NCBI GenBank assembly: GCA_047618565.1
Contig: JBLHKW010000003.1
Span: 7,611 to 71,610, forward strand
From: JBLHKW01 sp047618565
Lineage (GTDB): Bacteria > Planctomycetota > UBA1135 > GCA-002686595
Direction of reading: 5' to 3'
Length of the DNA stretch: 64,000 bases
Positions 51,471 to 61,700 of this stretch are shown in pieces. Made by a program: the position numbers and the translations under genes. How positions within the stretch are numbered: the first letter of the stretch is position 1; every line of letters starts with the position of its first letter. The notes under the pieces were generated by a model. It saw nothing but the letters and a program-made list of their open reading frames with translations, had not been told where the DNA came from and ran no database searches.

Positions 51471-52799
51471 ATGCTTCGTTCCTCGCTTTTTTCAGCTAGC
51501 GCTCTTGCGCTCCTTTGTGCGACGGCTTCCGCTCAGTCCACCCTGACTCCCCAGAAGATCACGGCCCCGATCAAAGATCGTGGCACGTATCACATGGCGA
51601 CAGGCACCTGGACACGGGCCAACCCGTCGACCAACTTCAACTCCGACGTCCTGTTTAACAACACGGCCTCGACGGGTTACTTCTTTGGCACGACCGCCGG
51701 TTTCAACACCGTCGATCACGGACGGATTCCGTCCGATTCGTCGCCGACCTCCCCGACCTCCGTCACTGGTAACGCTAACAGCTACATCATTGACTGCTTC
51801 CAGATTGGCTACTGCTCCAACGCACCCGCGGTTGCTGGTCTTGGCACGGTTTCGATCGCGCTGAACTTCTACGACAACTATGGCCCCTGCACCGACGTTG
51901 ACGCCGGTGTGGTGACCACGGCTGGCTTCATCGGTTCGGGTCTGCCCGGCGGCACGCCCCTCAGCGCCCAAGGCTGCTGGGTTGTCGCCTTTGACCTTGC
52001 CAACACGTCCACGACGTTCAAGCTCGGTGGCGACGCTGACGGCACGTGGGACAACCTTGCCAACGCCGACAGCTTCGGCTGGGGCTTGGACTTCACGAGC
52101 GCTACCGGCGGCAACGGCACTGGTCCGTTCATCTCAGGTAACTGCCCCGTGGGCGGCGTGACGGTTCCGCAGCAGGGCTTCCAGACGAAGTTCGGCGGCG
52201 TCGCCGGCATGACCGATGCCTCGGGCCTCGGCACGAACGATTTCTTCTGGATCGATTCGGCTGCGCTCGGTTCCTCAGCTAGCCCGAACGGTGGCTGCTT
52301 CTTCTTCGGTGGTTGCAACACCACCCCCGGGCCGGGCAACAACCCCTTCGGTGGTTACTGGCTGCAGCTCTTCGGCACCAAGGACGACGCTCCGGTTCTC
52401 GGAACGCAGTTCTGCACGTCGAGGATCAACGCTTCGGGTAGCCGCGCCATCATGGACGTCTCGGGTTCCGACACCGCTGTCGACCTGACCCTGCACGTCA
52501 CCGGTCTTCCGAACTCGACCGGCCAGCTGTTCTTCGGAACGATGGGCGGAGACGGCCTCGGTGCCGCGACGCTTGGTGATGGTCCGCTGTGTGCGACCAT
52601 GAGCGTTGTGCGTGTCAACCCGTTCCTCGGCGCGGGCATGATGATGCAGCCGGCTAACGGCGTCAACTTCACGATGAACTACACTGCCCCGTACGCTGCC
52701 CAGTTCACGGGTCAGCGCACGTTCCAGCACTGGTACCGTTCGACCCTTGCCACCGGCACCGGTTCCAACGGCTCGAGCAGCGTCAAGGTCAACTTCTGA
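51471..52799 (+). CDS. secreted protein of unknown function with recurrent C-terminal module
   Basis: Starting at ATG 51471 gives 442 residues. The signal peptide is MLRSSLFSASALALLCATASA. The mature protein is Gly/Asn/Thr/Ser-rich and beta-like. Its last about 110 residues match the tail of the propeller protein at 62139-63728: an FC...N.SG start, LP.....LFFG, GDGPLC, and FQHWYRS...GSNGSSSVKVNF at the end. No catalytic motif was recognised in the first 330 residues. Codons are unlike the neighbours, with many GCT, GGT, CTT and GTT. A good promoter, Shine-Dalgarno and U-tailed terminator bracket it, so it is probably an abundant, separately controlled extracellular protein. Its function is unknown. 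Confidence 0.85.
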   Translation: MLRSSLFSASALALLCATASAQSTLTPQKITAPIKDRGTYHMATGTWTRANPSTNFNSDVLFNNTASTGYFFGTTAGFNTVDHGRIPSDSSPTSPTSVTGNANSYIIDCFQIGYCSNAPAVAGLGTVSIALNFYDNYGPCTDVDAGVVTTAGFIGSGLPGGTPLSAQGCWVVAFDLANTSTTFKLGGDADGTWDNLANADSFGWGLDFTSATGGNGTGPFISGNCPVGGVTVPQQGFQTKFGGVAGMTDASGLGTNDFFWIDSAALGSSASPNGGCFFFGGCNTTPGPGNNPFGGYWLQLFGTKDDAPVLGTQFCTSRINASGSRAIMDVSGSDTAVDLTLHVTGLPNSTGQLFFGTMGGDGLGAATLGDGPLCATMSVVRVNPFLGAGMMMQPANGVNFTMNYTAPYAAQFTGQRTFQHWYRSTLATGTGSNGSSSVKVNF

Positions 52800-52827
52800 T
52801 CCTGACCAGCTAACCTAAGCTGATTCA

Positions 52828-52864
52828 GCGGTGTCGCTCCTTTGGTGGAGCGGCACCGCTTTTT
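52828..52864 (+). terminator. intrinsic terminator of the secreted-protein unit
   Basis: A 13-bp stem with one G-U (gcggtgtcgctcc / ggagcggcaccgc), a 6-nt loop and five T residues starts 28 bases after the stop codon. The most canonical terminator in the window. Confidence 0.8.
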
Positions 52865-53103
52865 CGTGTCCGCAGGGTCGCTGCGCCCGGCCGCGGTGCC
52901 GGCCGTGGCTTCGGTCCTGCCCGGGGGCGGCGTCCTGTTCCAGACGAGTGGATTCTCTCAAGCGGCGCTGGCGGTTCTGTCGATGGCCACGATTCGCCCA
53001 TGGAGAGTACAATCCGGAGCCTGAGCCAGGCCGTCCGACGGGGGCCAAGGACCTACGGCCACCTTTCCAACAGGGCATGGACGTACCGGCACAGGTGTCA
53101 CCA
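52865..53103 (+). other. gene-free leader region of the CehA/McbA-type gene
   Basis: About 240 bp between the terminator and the ATG at 53104. A -10-like TACAAT (53008-53013) without a clear -35 may start the next gene's transcript. Open frames extending through here lack signal peptides and coding character. Nothing else was recognised. Confidence 0.3.
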
Positions 53104-55467
53104 ATGAAGTTTCTGCGCGTCTCCACCTTCGTCCTCGTGCTCTTTGGTGGGGTGGAACTGCAGGCACAGGAGCGGCTCCCCATCGTGCCCGTTGGCCGCA
53201 TCGAGCTGCAGCCCTTCCGCAAGCTTGGCGTCGAGCGGACCATCAAGGCCATGGCGACCTTCGGCTCGCCCCTCAAGCCCGCGGATGTGGAACTGCTGGC
53301 CGAGGCCGTGGCCGCCGGGGCTGATGGCGTGGTCGATGCCCAGCGCATCCTGGACAGCTACGCGCTTTGCGCGCTGGTCATCAACCCCGAGTCGCGGGTC
53401 AAGGTGCTCCCGGGTCCCGCCAGTCGGAACTGTCGCCTGATCGCCGATGCCGGGCGGAACTTCCTGGTCAAGGTGATCAACGAGGGTGGCGTGACCGCAG
53501 CGCTCAACGTGGCCTCCGACGAGCCGTGTGTTGAGGCCCAGGTGCGCTACGAGCGCCCGATGGCAGACCACCTCTCGGGGCTCGAACTCGAGTACTGCGT
53601 CGTCTCCCTGGTGGGGCGCTCCGATGCCGTATGTGCCGCCGATCTTGCCTTTGACGTGGGCGCGTGGTCACGGGATCTGGTATCGCGCAGTAGCCTGGGC
53701 GCGTTGTTCTACCGCGGGCTCGAGCAGGTGATCACGCTCGACGTCAAGAACAGCAACGGCAATGCCAGCACCGGCTGCTTCGTGGTCCGGGACGATCAGG
53801 GCGCCGTCTTTCCGCCACTCATGACGCGCGTCGAGCCGGACTTTCACTTCCACGATCAGGTCTACCGCGCCGACGGCGAAACGCTGACGCTTCCCTACGG
53901 CACCTACACGGTGACGTTTCGGCGCGGCCCCGAGTCGGTGCCAGAGGAGCGCATCCTCACGGTGGATGGGACCCCGGGGGTATGGGCCTTCCAGGAGACG
54001 CGCTGGGTCGATACCCAGGCGCGCGGCTACCGGTCGATCGATCACCATGTGCACCCCGCGGGCTGCAGTCACTACAGCGATCCGAACTGTGGCGTGACCC
54101 CGCTGTCCGTAGCGCGCCATTGCGAAGGCGAGGACCTCAACGCCGAGGCTCTCATCTGGGGGCCGTGCTATGACTATCAGAAGGACTTCCTGACGGGGGA
54201 TCCCTACTCGCTCAACGCGGCACCGGAGCCGCAGGGATTCCTGGGCTACGGCCTGGAGACCTCGGGCATGGTTCCGCTGGGGATTCCGATCGGACGGATC
54301 TTCGGTCACATCTTCCTGCTGGGTCTCGAGTCGACGTTCCAGACCATCGACGACTTTCCAACCCTGGCGACGCCGCTCCTGCGTTGGGCGGAGGATCAAG
54401 GCGCGGTCATCGGCTACGCGCACGCGGGCGCAGGCATGCACGCTTCGTCCCAGGTCCCGAGTTACATCGTTCCCCCGGTCAACAGCATCGGGGCCGTCTC
54501 CTGTCCGGTCTACGTGACGGAGTCGCCCGTCGTACGCGGACGCACGCAGCTGCTTCCCGGTCCCGGGAGCGGCAGTAGCAGCGGCGGGAGCGGTGGCGGT
54601 ACTGGCGCGGCCAGGGCTCGCAGTCAGAATTCGCTCATCGACCTGTTGGGAGTCTGCAATACCTCCTATTCAGCCGAGCTGAACCTCTGGTACCACCTGC
54701 TGAGTTGCGGCTTCCGGCTGAGCATCGCCGGTGAGACCGACTTTCCCTGTATCTACGACGACCGCATCGGGCGTGGACGGACCTACGTCAAGACCGAGGG
54801 ACGGCCGCCGACCTACCGGGCATTCCTCAAGGCCTTCGCGGACGGACGTTCCTACGTGAGTACGGGCGAGTGCCACCTGATCGACTTCAGGCTGACCTCG
54901 CAGTCAGGCCCGGATCTGGGCCCCGAGGTGCGAGTCGGCGAGGACGGCAGCACGGCCATCATGGCAACCCCCGGAACGATCGATGTAGAGGTCGACGTGA
55001 GTGCGCTGCTCGACCCGATACCCGCGCCCGGCGCGCCGAGTTCCACGACCGCCATCAACGCGATTCCGTACTGGGCACTGGAGCGCGCGCGTGTGATCGG
55101 CACGCGCGAGGTCGACGTCGAGTTGATCGTCAACGGCTTTCCTGTCGCGACGACGCGCATCGTCGCGGATGGCAATTCAGTCTCGTTGACCTTCCCCTCG
55201 ATCCCCATCGACTGCAGCAGCTGGGTGGCGGTGCGTGTGCTGGGGGCAGCTCACACCAACGCGATCATCGTCGAGGTCGGGGCCAAGCCCGTGCGCAGCT
55301 CGAAGAAGAGCGCGCAGTGGTGCATGGACGTGATCGATCGCTACCTGGCCAACAAGATGCACTTGCTGGACGCCTTCCCGGCGGAGCAGGAACAGGCCGA
55401 GGCGACGGCAGGTCGCGCCAAGCGCGTCTTCGTCGAGATCTACGAGGAAGCCAAGGACGACCTGTAG
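53104..55467 (+). CDS. secreted CehA/McbA-type (PHP-like) metallohydrolase
   Basis: Starting at ATG 53104 gives 787 residues with signal peptide MKFLRVSTFVLVLFGGVELQA. Residues 30-300 are a beta-rich N-terminal part. The metallohydrolase domain begins at SIDHHVHPAGCSHY (314-324), whose His residues fit a binuclear metal site; GYAHAGAG and GETDFPC supply later ligands. A Gly/Ser/Thr linker lies near residues 487-504. The C-terminal beta domain and helical tail finish the protein. CehA and McbA hydrolyse carbaryl-type esters, but most relatives have unknown substrates. Exported and probably extracellular or periplasmic. It converges on the first synthase-like paralogue. Confidence 0.78.
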   Translation: MKFLRVSTFVLVLFGGVELQAQERLPIVPVGRIELQPFRKLGVERTIKAMATFGSPLKPADVELLAEAVAAGADGVVDAQRILDSYALCALVINPESRVKVLPGPASRNCRLIADAGRNFLVKVINEGGVTAALNVASDEPCVEAQVRYERPMADHLSGLELEYCVVSLVGRSDAVCAADLAFDVGAWSRDLVSRSSLGALFYRGLEQVITLDVKNSNGNASTGCFVVRDDQGAVFPPLMTRVEPDFHFHDQVYRADGETLTLPYGTYTVTFRRGPESVPEERILTVDGTPGVWAFQETRWVDTQARGYRSIDHHVHPAGCSHYSDPNCGVTPLSVARHCEGEDLNAEALIWGPCYDYQKDFLTGDPYSLNAAPEPQGFLGYGLETSGMVPLGIPIGRIFGHIFLLGLESTFQTIDDFPTLATPLLRWAEDQGAVIGYAHAGAGMHASSQVPSYIVPPVNSIGAVSCPVYVTESPVVRGRTQLLPGPGSGSSSGGSGGGTGAARARSQNSLIDLLGVCNTSYSAELNLWYHLLSCGFRLSIAGETDFPCIYDDRIGRGRTYVKTEGRPPTYRAFLKAFADGRSYVSTGECHLIDFRLTSQSGPDLGPEVRVGEDGSTAIMATPGTIDVEVDVSALLDPIPAPGAPSSTTAINAIPYWALERARVIGTREVDVELIVNGFPVATTRIVADGNSVSLTFPSIPIDCSSWVAVRVLGAAHTNAIIVEVGAKPVRSSKKSAQWCMDVIDRYLANKMHLLDAFPAEQEQAEATAGRAKRVFVEIYEEAKDDL

Positions 55468-55472
55468 TCGGT

Positions 55473-55495
55473 CCGGCAGACGAGCCGTCTCCCGG
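55473..55495. terminator. hairpin between convergent genes
   Basis: A 10-bp stem with one mismatch (ccggcagacg / cgtctcccgg) and a 3-nt loop lies just past the CehA/McbA-type stop, before the converging stop. No U-tract. Confidence 0.45.
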
Positions 55496-55506
55496 CCGGG
55501 GCTGCG

Positions 55507-58500
55507 TTATTCCTGCTCGGAAGCGATGCTCCCGATCCACTCGGCGATGTTGTCACGCACTTCCGCCCGGCGCGTGCCTTCTTCGCTGGCCGCCAGCATG
55601 GTCTGGACCTTGGTCAGAGCGGCCGTCGCAGCCGCCTGCTCCTCCGGCGATCCGGGGCGGTTTGTAAGGTAGTTGACCAGCGCGCTGGCCGTCTCGACCT
55701 GCATGTCGGCGTCTTGCAGGGTGGCGGCAGCGCGCATCCTGAGCCGGTACTCGATGTCGCTCATGAAGCGCACGCGCGCCAGCAGGTCGATGACCTCCTG
55801 GGCGCTCTCGAGCGGGCGCTCGGTGTCGATGCAGCGCCACAGTGCGCGCAGCTGCAACGCGATGGGGTAGACGATGTCGCGCGGACGAGCTTCGGCCAGC
55901 TGCGCGTCGAGCTTGCGGACGCTGTCGTATTCACCCTTGCGGGCGAAGGCGTGAGCTTCCGCAGTGGCCAGGTGCGGACCCGTGAGGCCTGCGCGTGCGT
56001 CGGCGGCGAGCTCGGCGTATTCCGGGCGCGTGGTGTAGATGCTGGCCAGGAGGTACTGGGTGTCCTGGTCACTCGGATCGATCTCTATGGACCGGCGCAG
56101 CTGCTTGACGGCTCCCTCGGTGTCGCCCTTGCTCTGAGCGATGAGTCCCAGAGCCAGAAAGCGACGCGACTCGGTCGGGTTACGGAAGGCGATGCGCTGC
56201 GCACGCGCTTCGTCGCCGAGTCCCAGCATGTAACGCCCGACCCGGATCCAGTCGAGATCGGAACCGAGCGCCTTGCTCACCTCGCTCGAGCGATCGAGCA
56301 GCGCGTCGGATCCCTTCAGGAGCTCGCCAAAACGCTCCTGGTTCAGCCAGCCTTCCATGCCCACTGCGGAACGCATGGCCATAAGGTTGGCGTCGTCCGT
56401 GATGATTGGCGCGCCCTTGCAGAGCCTGCGCAGGCCCTTCTGCTCCAGGGCCAGGTGGACCAGAACATCCTCGACCATGTCGATGCGCTTGAGCGCGTAC
56501 CAGTCGGGATGGGAGGCCAGGGGCTCGCCCGTGCGGGCGATGTCGGCCTCGACGTTCAGCGGGCTGTCCGAGGCCAGGAACATCAGGACCTCGGGGTAGA
56601 TGCAGTAGAGCCGCACGTATGGGTAATGGGCGAGCAGGGTCGTGCCCATCGAGCGCAGGAGATCCGCGTCCACGAACTCGGTGTTCATCCACTGCAGGAA
56701 GACGCCGTCGTCCGTCAGGTGCTCGCGCACCTGACCCGCAAACTCCGATGTGAACAGGTGCGAGCCGCCGGCTGTCCACGGATGTGACGGCTGGGAGATG
56801 ATGATGTCGTAGCGCTTCGAGGTCAGGTTCAGCGCCCCGCGCGCATCGTTGTAGATGATCTCGATGCGCGGATCCGCGAGCGGGTCCGCCAGGCGCATGT
56901 CCGCGATGGCACGGTTGGCCTCGATCACCTCGGGCTCGAGCTCGATACAGTCGACGGACTCGATGCTCGGCGGTACGGCCTCCAGCGCGACGCCGCCTCC
57001 GAAACCGACCATCAGCATGTTGCGCGCCGCCGGACGCGCGAGCACGGGCAACAGACAGAGCCAGTGTGCGGCGGCGGAAGCGATGAAGGGGCTGCCCTTG
57101 GGTTCGACCCAGGACTCGGGCAGGCCGTTGGTGCGCAGGAAGAAGCGGCCGCCCTGCTGGCGCATGAGGACGCTGGCCGACTGTCCGACGGCCTGGAATA
57201 TGATGCGCGGCTCGCCCGTTTCCTCGCTCGAGGCCAGCGGGCTCGACAGCAGTAGCTTCTCCGGGGGGCCACTCACTAGCGGAGCAAAGCTCAGCAGCCC
57301 GATCGCGGCCACTGCAATGCTGGCGCGGTGCTTGCCGAGGGTCCAGAGTGCCGCGAGGGCCAGGGCGATGTTGGTCAGTGCTCCGAAGGTGGCCGTGCCC
57401 GCGTAGCCGAGTCCGGGCACCAGGATGAAGCCTGCGCAGAGCGCACCGACCACAGCACCGGACGTGTTCCAGGCGTAGACGCGTCCCGTGGCGAGTCCTG
57501 CCGCGCGCTCGTCCCGTGCGAGCGCTCGCAGGGCGAAGGGGAACGTGGCGCCGATACACAGGGTCGCCGGCAGCAGGACGCCCGCGCATAGCAGGGCCTT
57601 GTTGATGCTGGAGATCCCGCCGCCCTCAGCGGCGAGACTCTCGGCCACGCCGGCAAACTGGTCCAGCGACAGGTAGATGGTGGTCGCCATGACAGCGGTT
57701 CCAACCTGGCACATGGCGAATCCGAACATGGAGCCGCGGCGCGTGTTGGCGAAGCGCGAGGCGACGGCGCTACCCAGGGTGATCCCGACCAGGAAGCTGG
57801 CCAGCATCGTTGCAAAGGCCTGCACGCTGCCGCCCAGGACGTGCGAAACGAGGCGCGTCCAGAGCACCTCGTAGGTGAACGAGATCAGTCCGGAGACCAG
57901 GATCAGGGGCAGGATCCAGCGCACGCGGCGCTCCCAGGTCGCCCCCTCAGCGGTCTGGTCGGATTGGTCCGCAGCCGGGTCCTCAACGGTCTCCAGGTCC
58001 AGGTCGTGGGGGCGCGCTGCTGCGGAACGTGCGACCACTGCGGCGATGACGAAGACTGCAAAGTTGACCACGACGCCGACGCGTACCGTGCCCGCAAGTC
58101 CCGCGGTCGGTAGCAGGTTGAAGGCCGCGAAGAGGGTGCCGCCGACGGCACCGGCGGTGTTCAGTGCGTACAGGATCCCGACCCGTCGTCCGATGTCCGA
58201 CGCACGATCGACCGCATATCGCGTCAACAAGGGCAGCGTGGCGCCCATGAGCGTGGTCGGGATCAGGATCACCGCGAAGGTTGCCGCAACGTAGAACAGC
58301 GAGTGCGTGATCGAGTCCGCCTGGGGCGGAGCGGGCTGCCCTCCGAGGAACGTGTGCAGCAGCTTGTTCGCTGCGGCCAGCCCCGTCGGCACGAGCAACG
58401 CGCCGCCGGCGATTCCCAGCTCGAGCAGGCCGTACACAAGAACAGGTCGGCGGACGCGGTGCGCCAGCCGGCCCGCGATGGCCGAGCCCAGCGCCAGTCC

Positions 58501-58713
58501 GCCCATGTAGGCGGCGAGCACCGAGACGATGGCCAGTTCCGACGTACCGAAGAGAATCGAGAACTGCCGCATCCACGCCGTCTGGTACAGAAGCGCGGCA
58601 AATCCGGAGAGGACGAAGCAAGCGGCGACGCCCACGAAGGTGGCCGTGCCCCGTGATCGCCCGCCCGTTGCCGGTGCGGCGTCAGACGCCGGGTCGATGG
58701 CTGTCGAGTTCAT
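55507..58713 (-). CDS. MFS-like membrane domain fused to spermidine-synthase-like domain and TPR region (paralogue 1)
   Basis: A 1068-residue protein. Residues about 25-490 are two sets of membrane segments (LSGFAALLYQTAWMRQFSILF; ISFTYEVLWTRLVSHVLGGS). Residues about 505-735 are a spermidine-synthase-like methyltransferase-fold domain with GFGGG (570-574), ELEPE (591-595) and NDAR (622-625). The segment that normally carries the catalytic Asp (D-x-x-D-P in SpeE) reads S640-Q-P-S-H-P-W646. A C-terminal part of about 330 residues has TPR-like helices (LGLIAQSKGDTEGAVKQLRRS). It is a tandem paralogue of the next gene (45-bp gap). The substrate is unknown; ordinary polyamine synthesis is doubtful. 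Confidence 0.82.
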   Translation of the reverse strand: MNSTAIDPASDAAPATGGRSRGTATFVGVAACFVLSGFAALLYQTAWMRQFSILFGTSELAIVSVLAAYMGGLALGSAIAGRLAHRVRRPVLVYGLLELGIAGGALLVPTGLAAANKLLHTFLGGQPAPPQADSITHSLFYVAATFAVILIPTTLMGATLPLLTRYAVDRASDIGRRVGILYALNTAGAVGGTLFAAFNLLPTAGLAGTVRVGVVVNFAVFVIAAVVARSAAARPHDLDLETVEDPAADQSDQTAEGATWERRVRWILPLILVSGLISFTYEVLWTRLVSHVLGGSVQAFATMLASFLVGITLGSAVASRFANTRRGSMFGFAMCQVGTAVMATTIYLSLDQFAGVAESLAAEGGGISSINKALLCAGVLLPATLCIGATFPFALRALARDERAAGLATGRVYAWNTSGAVVGALCAGFILVPGLGYAGTATFGALTNIALALAALWTLGKHRASIAVAAIGLLSFAPLVSGPPEKLLLSSPLASSEETGEPRIIFQAVGQSASVLMRQQGGRFFLRTNGLPESWVEPKGSPFIASAAAHWLCLLPVLARPAARNMLMVGFGGGVALEAVPPSIESVDCIELEPEVIEANRAIADMRLADPLADPRIEIIYNDARGALNLTSKRYDIIISQPSHPWTAGGSHLFTSEFAGQVREHLTDDGVFLQWMNTEFVDADLLRSMGTTLLAHYPYVRLYCIYPEVLMFLASDSPLNVEADIARTGEPLASHPDWYALKRIDMVEDVLVHLALEQKGLRRLCKGAPIITDDANLMAMRSAVGMEGWLNQERFGELLKGSDALLDRSSEVSKALGSDLDWIRVGRYMLGLGDEARAQRIAFRNPTESRRFLALGLIAQSKGDTEGAVKQLRRSIEIDPSDQDTQYLLASIYTTRPEYAELAADARAGLTGPHLATAEAHAFARKGEYDSVRKLDAQLAEARPRDIVYPIALQLRALWRCIDTERPLESAQEVIDLLARVRFMSDIEYRLRMRAAATLQDADMQVETASALVNYLTNRPGSPEEQAAATAALTKVQTMLAASEEGTRRAEVRDNIAEWIGSIASEQE

Positions 58714-58758
58714 GGATGGCGGTGTCGCTGTGGGGGGCTCGTCCGCCCCGTTTTTGAC

Positions 58759-61700
58759 TTACGGAGTCTCGAGCAGCTGCTCGAGCAGTGCTGTCAGCTC
58801 GGCCACCCGCTGGGGGCGCACGAGCGGGTCGCTCAGGATCGTCGGGAAGTACTCGATGGCGTTCCGGAACAGGGCCTTGATCTGCTCGGCCTCAACGTCG
58901 GCGAGGGGCGTCTTGTCGTCCGTCATGTAGCGCGTCAAGGCCGAGAAGGTCTCGATCACCACGTCCGGCCGGCCGGCTGCGTTGCCAGCCAGGATCCGGA
59001 TCTGGAAGGCCGAGACCTGGGGCGTGATGGCGAGCGCCTGATCGATCAGGAGCACGGCGTCACGCCCGTAGAGCGCACGGTGTTCGGGCGAGGCCACGTT
59101 CGCGCGCCAGCTGGCGCGCAGCTGGACAGCCTCGACGTAGCACTCGTGCCGCGGGCGAGCGGCCGCCAGCCGGTCATCGAGTGCGGCCACTCCGCCCCAG
59201 TCGTCCTGGGCTTCCTTGCCGGCGGCCTCGATGACCGCGAGATAGGGGTCGGGCAGTCTGCCCGCAACGTCGATCGCCATCGAGCTGGCGCTGCCATCCG
59301 TGACCGCGTAGATCTCGTCGCGCAGGTACGCGAAGATGGCGTCCGGGTCCTCGGTGCCGATGCGCATGGCATCACCTTCACCCTCGAGGCTCAGTGCGGC
59401 GCGCAGGGAGCGAGCTGCACCCTCGACATCCCCGCCCAGTCCGAGCAGCCGCGCAGCCGCAACGTTCTGGCGCACCGGGTCCGCGATGGTTCCGAGCATT
59501 GCGAAGGCGCGCTTGCCGAGTCCACGGCTCGCGAGCCGCGGAGTCATGTAGGCCCGATCCAGTGCACGCGGCAGTCCCTCGTGGAAGCCCGTGTTGCCGA
59601 GTACGACCGGGTCGTGCTCGCTCAGCATCTCGTCGAGCCGCGCGAGCGTGATGGCGCCCTCGAGGTTCGGGCGCGAGCGCATCGCGAGGTAGTTCTTGTC
59701 GTCGGTATTGATGGGCGATCCAGCGCACAGTGCGCGCAGGCTGGCGTCATCGAGCGCCAGGGTCACGGCCACGTCCTCCACGGACTGGAAGCCAATATGG
59801 GCGAAGATCGGCCGCAGCGCATCGTTCTGGAAGGGCTCGCCCGTCTCCAGCATCTGGCGTTCCACCTCGAGCGGCGAGTCGGACCCGATGAACAGCAGGA
59901 AGAAGGGATCCGGTCGGTACAGGCGGACGTTGTCGAACGACGCCAGCAAGGTCGAGCCGAGGATCTTGAACAGCTCCTCGGTCACGAACGACGCGCTCAT
60001 CCACTGCAGGAAGATGCCGTCCTCCGTCAGGTGCTGCTTGGCCTGTCCGATGAACTCCTGGGTGTACAGGTGCGAGGCGCCCGCGGTCCACGGGTGGGAG
60101 GGCTGGGATACGATCACGTCGTAGCGCTTGTCCGTCAGGGCCAGCGCGCTGCGGGCATCGTTCTCGATCACCGTCAGGCGCGGGTCCGCGAAGGGGTCCA
60201 CGTCGCGCTCTGCGCTCACGAACTTGTTGGCCAGGATGACCTCGGGTTCGAGCTCGACCGCATCGATCGACTCGATGTTCGGCGGCACCCGCTCGAGCAG
60301 CACGCCGCCGCCGAAGCCGATGCTGAGGAGTGACTTCGCCTGGGGCCGTGCGAAGCACGGGAGTACCGTCAGCAGCACCTGGTTGTTGCGGCTCAAGGAG
60401 ACCGCGCCCTTCGGCAGGATGTCCGCTTCCGGGAGACCGTTGGTGCGCAGCTGATAGGCGCCCTCGTGCTCGAGCATCAGCACCGTGGCGGAGCGGCCGA
60501 CCGCCTGGAAAACGGTCGTGCCCTTGGACTCCATGCCAAACATCGGCGAGCTGCGCAGCAGCTGCTCCGGCGGTTGCGCGCGGAAGCCGACGATGACCGC
60601 CAGGGCGATGGCGGAGAGCACGATCCGCGGAGTGCGGCGCCCATCCTCGTAAAGGAAAGCCGCACCCAGGCCGATCAGGAGGTTCATCCCGACCGCGAAA
60701 CGAATGGCGCCGTGGAAGCCCAGACCCGGGATCAGGAAGAAGCCCGCCAGGACCGCACCCAAGATCGCGCCCACGGTGTTCCACGCGTAGACCTTGCCGG
60801 AGGCCCGTCCCGCGTCGCGCTCGTCGGTTGCGAAGATGCGTAGAGCGAAGGGGAACGTGGCTCCGATGAAGAGCGTCGGGGGCAGCAGCACTGCCATCGA
60901 CATCTTGACGCGACTGATGGCGTCATCCCCGACGAGCTCGGGAATGCGGTCGAGGTTCATGTAGACGGCGATCGAGAAGAGCGCCGTCCCCAGCTGTGAA
61001 ATGATGAACCCGGTCGTGGCCGAACGGTGGGTCTTTGCGAAGCGCGAGGCGATGGCGCTGCCGATGGTGATGCCCGTCAGAAAACTCGCGAGCATCGTCG
61101 CGAAGGCGTAGATGCTGCCGTCCAGCACGTGCGCCAGGAGACGGGTCCAGAGGACCTCGTAAGTGAAGGAGGTGATACCCGACGCCAGGATCAGCGGCAG
61201 GATCCACCAGCGCCGACCGGGAGGGGCGAGACCTGCGACCTGGGTCGGTACGGCGGCCGCGCCGCTGCGCATGGCCGAGCTCAGAAACAGCGTCACGATG
61301 AAGATCAACGCATTGGCCGCGACGCCGACCCAGACCGTCTGCGTCAGGCCCAGGCGCGGCAGCAGCAGGAAGGCCGCGATCAGTGCGCCGGCGACTGCGC
61401 CCGCGGTGTTGATGGCGTAGAGCAGTCCGATGCGCGGTCCGACCTGCTCGTTGTTACGCACGGCCTGGCGCGTCAAGATCGGGAGCGTCGCACCCATGAA
61501 CCCGGTCGGGATCACGATGATCGCGAAGGTGACCAGCAGATAGAAGAGGCTCTGGCTGATCGCGCCTGCGTCGGGCGGCGAGGCCTGTCCGCCAATGATG
61601 GCCGTCTGGGCACTGCGCGCCAGCCCGAGTCCATAGGGCACCGCCAGCGCGCCCAGCGCGATGCCCAACTCGAGCAGCCCGTAGACCAGGACCGGGCGCT

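Noticed and set aside
54565..54612. Repetitive ggcagtagcagcggcggg tract, considered as a tandem repeat or CRISPR-like array
   Set aside because: It is a short Gly/Ser linker inside the CehA/McbA-type protein, in frame, with no spacers.
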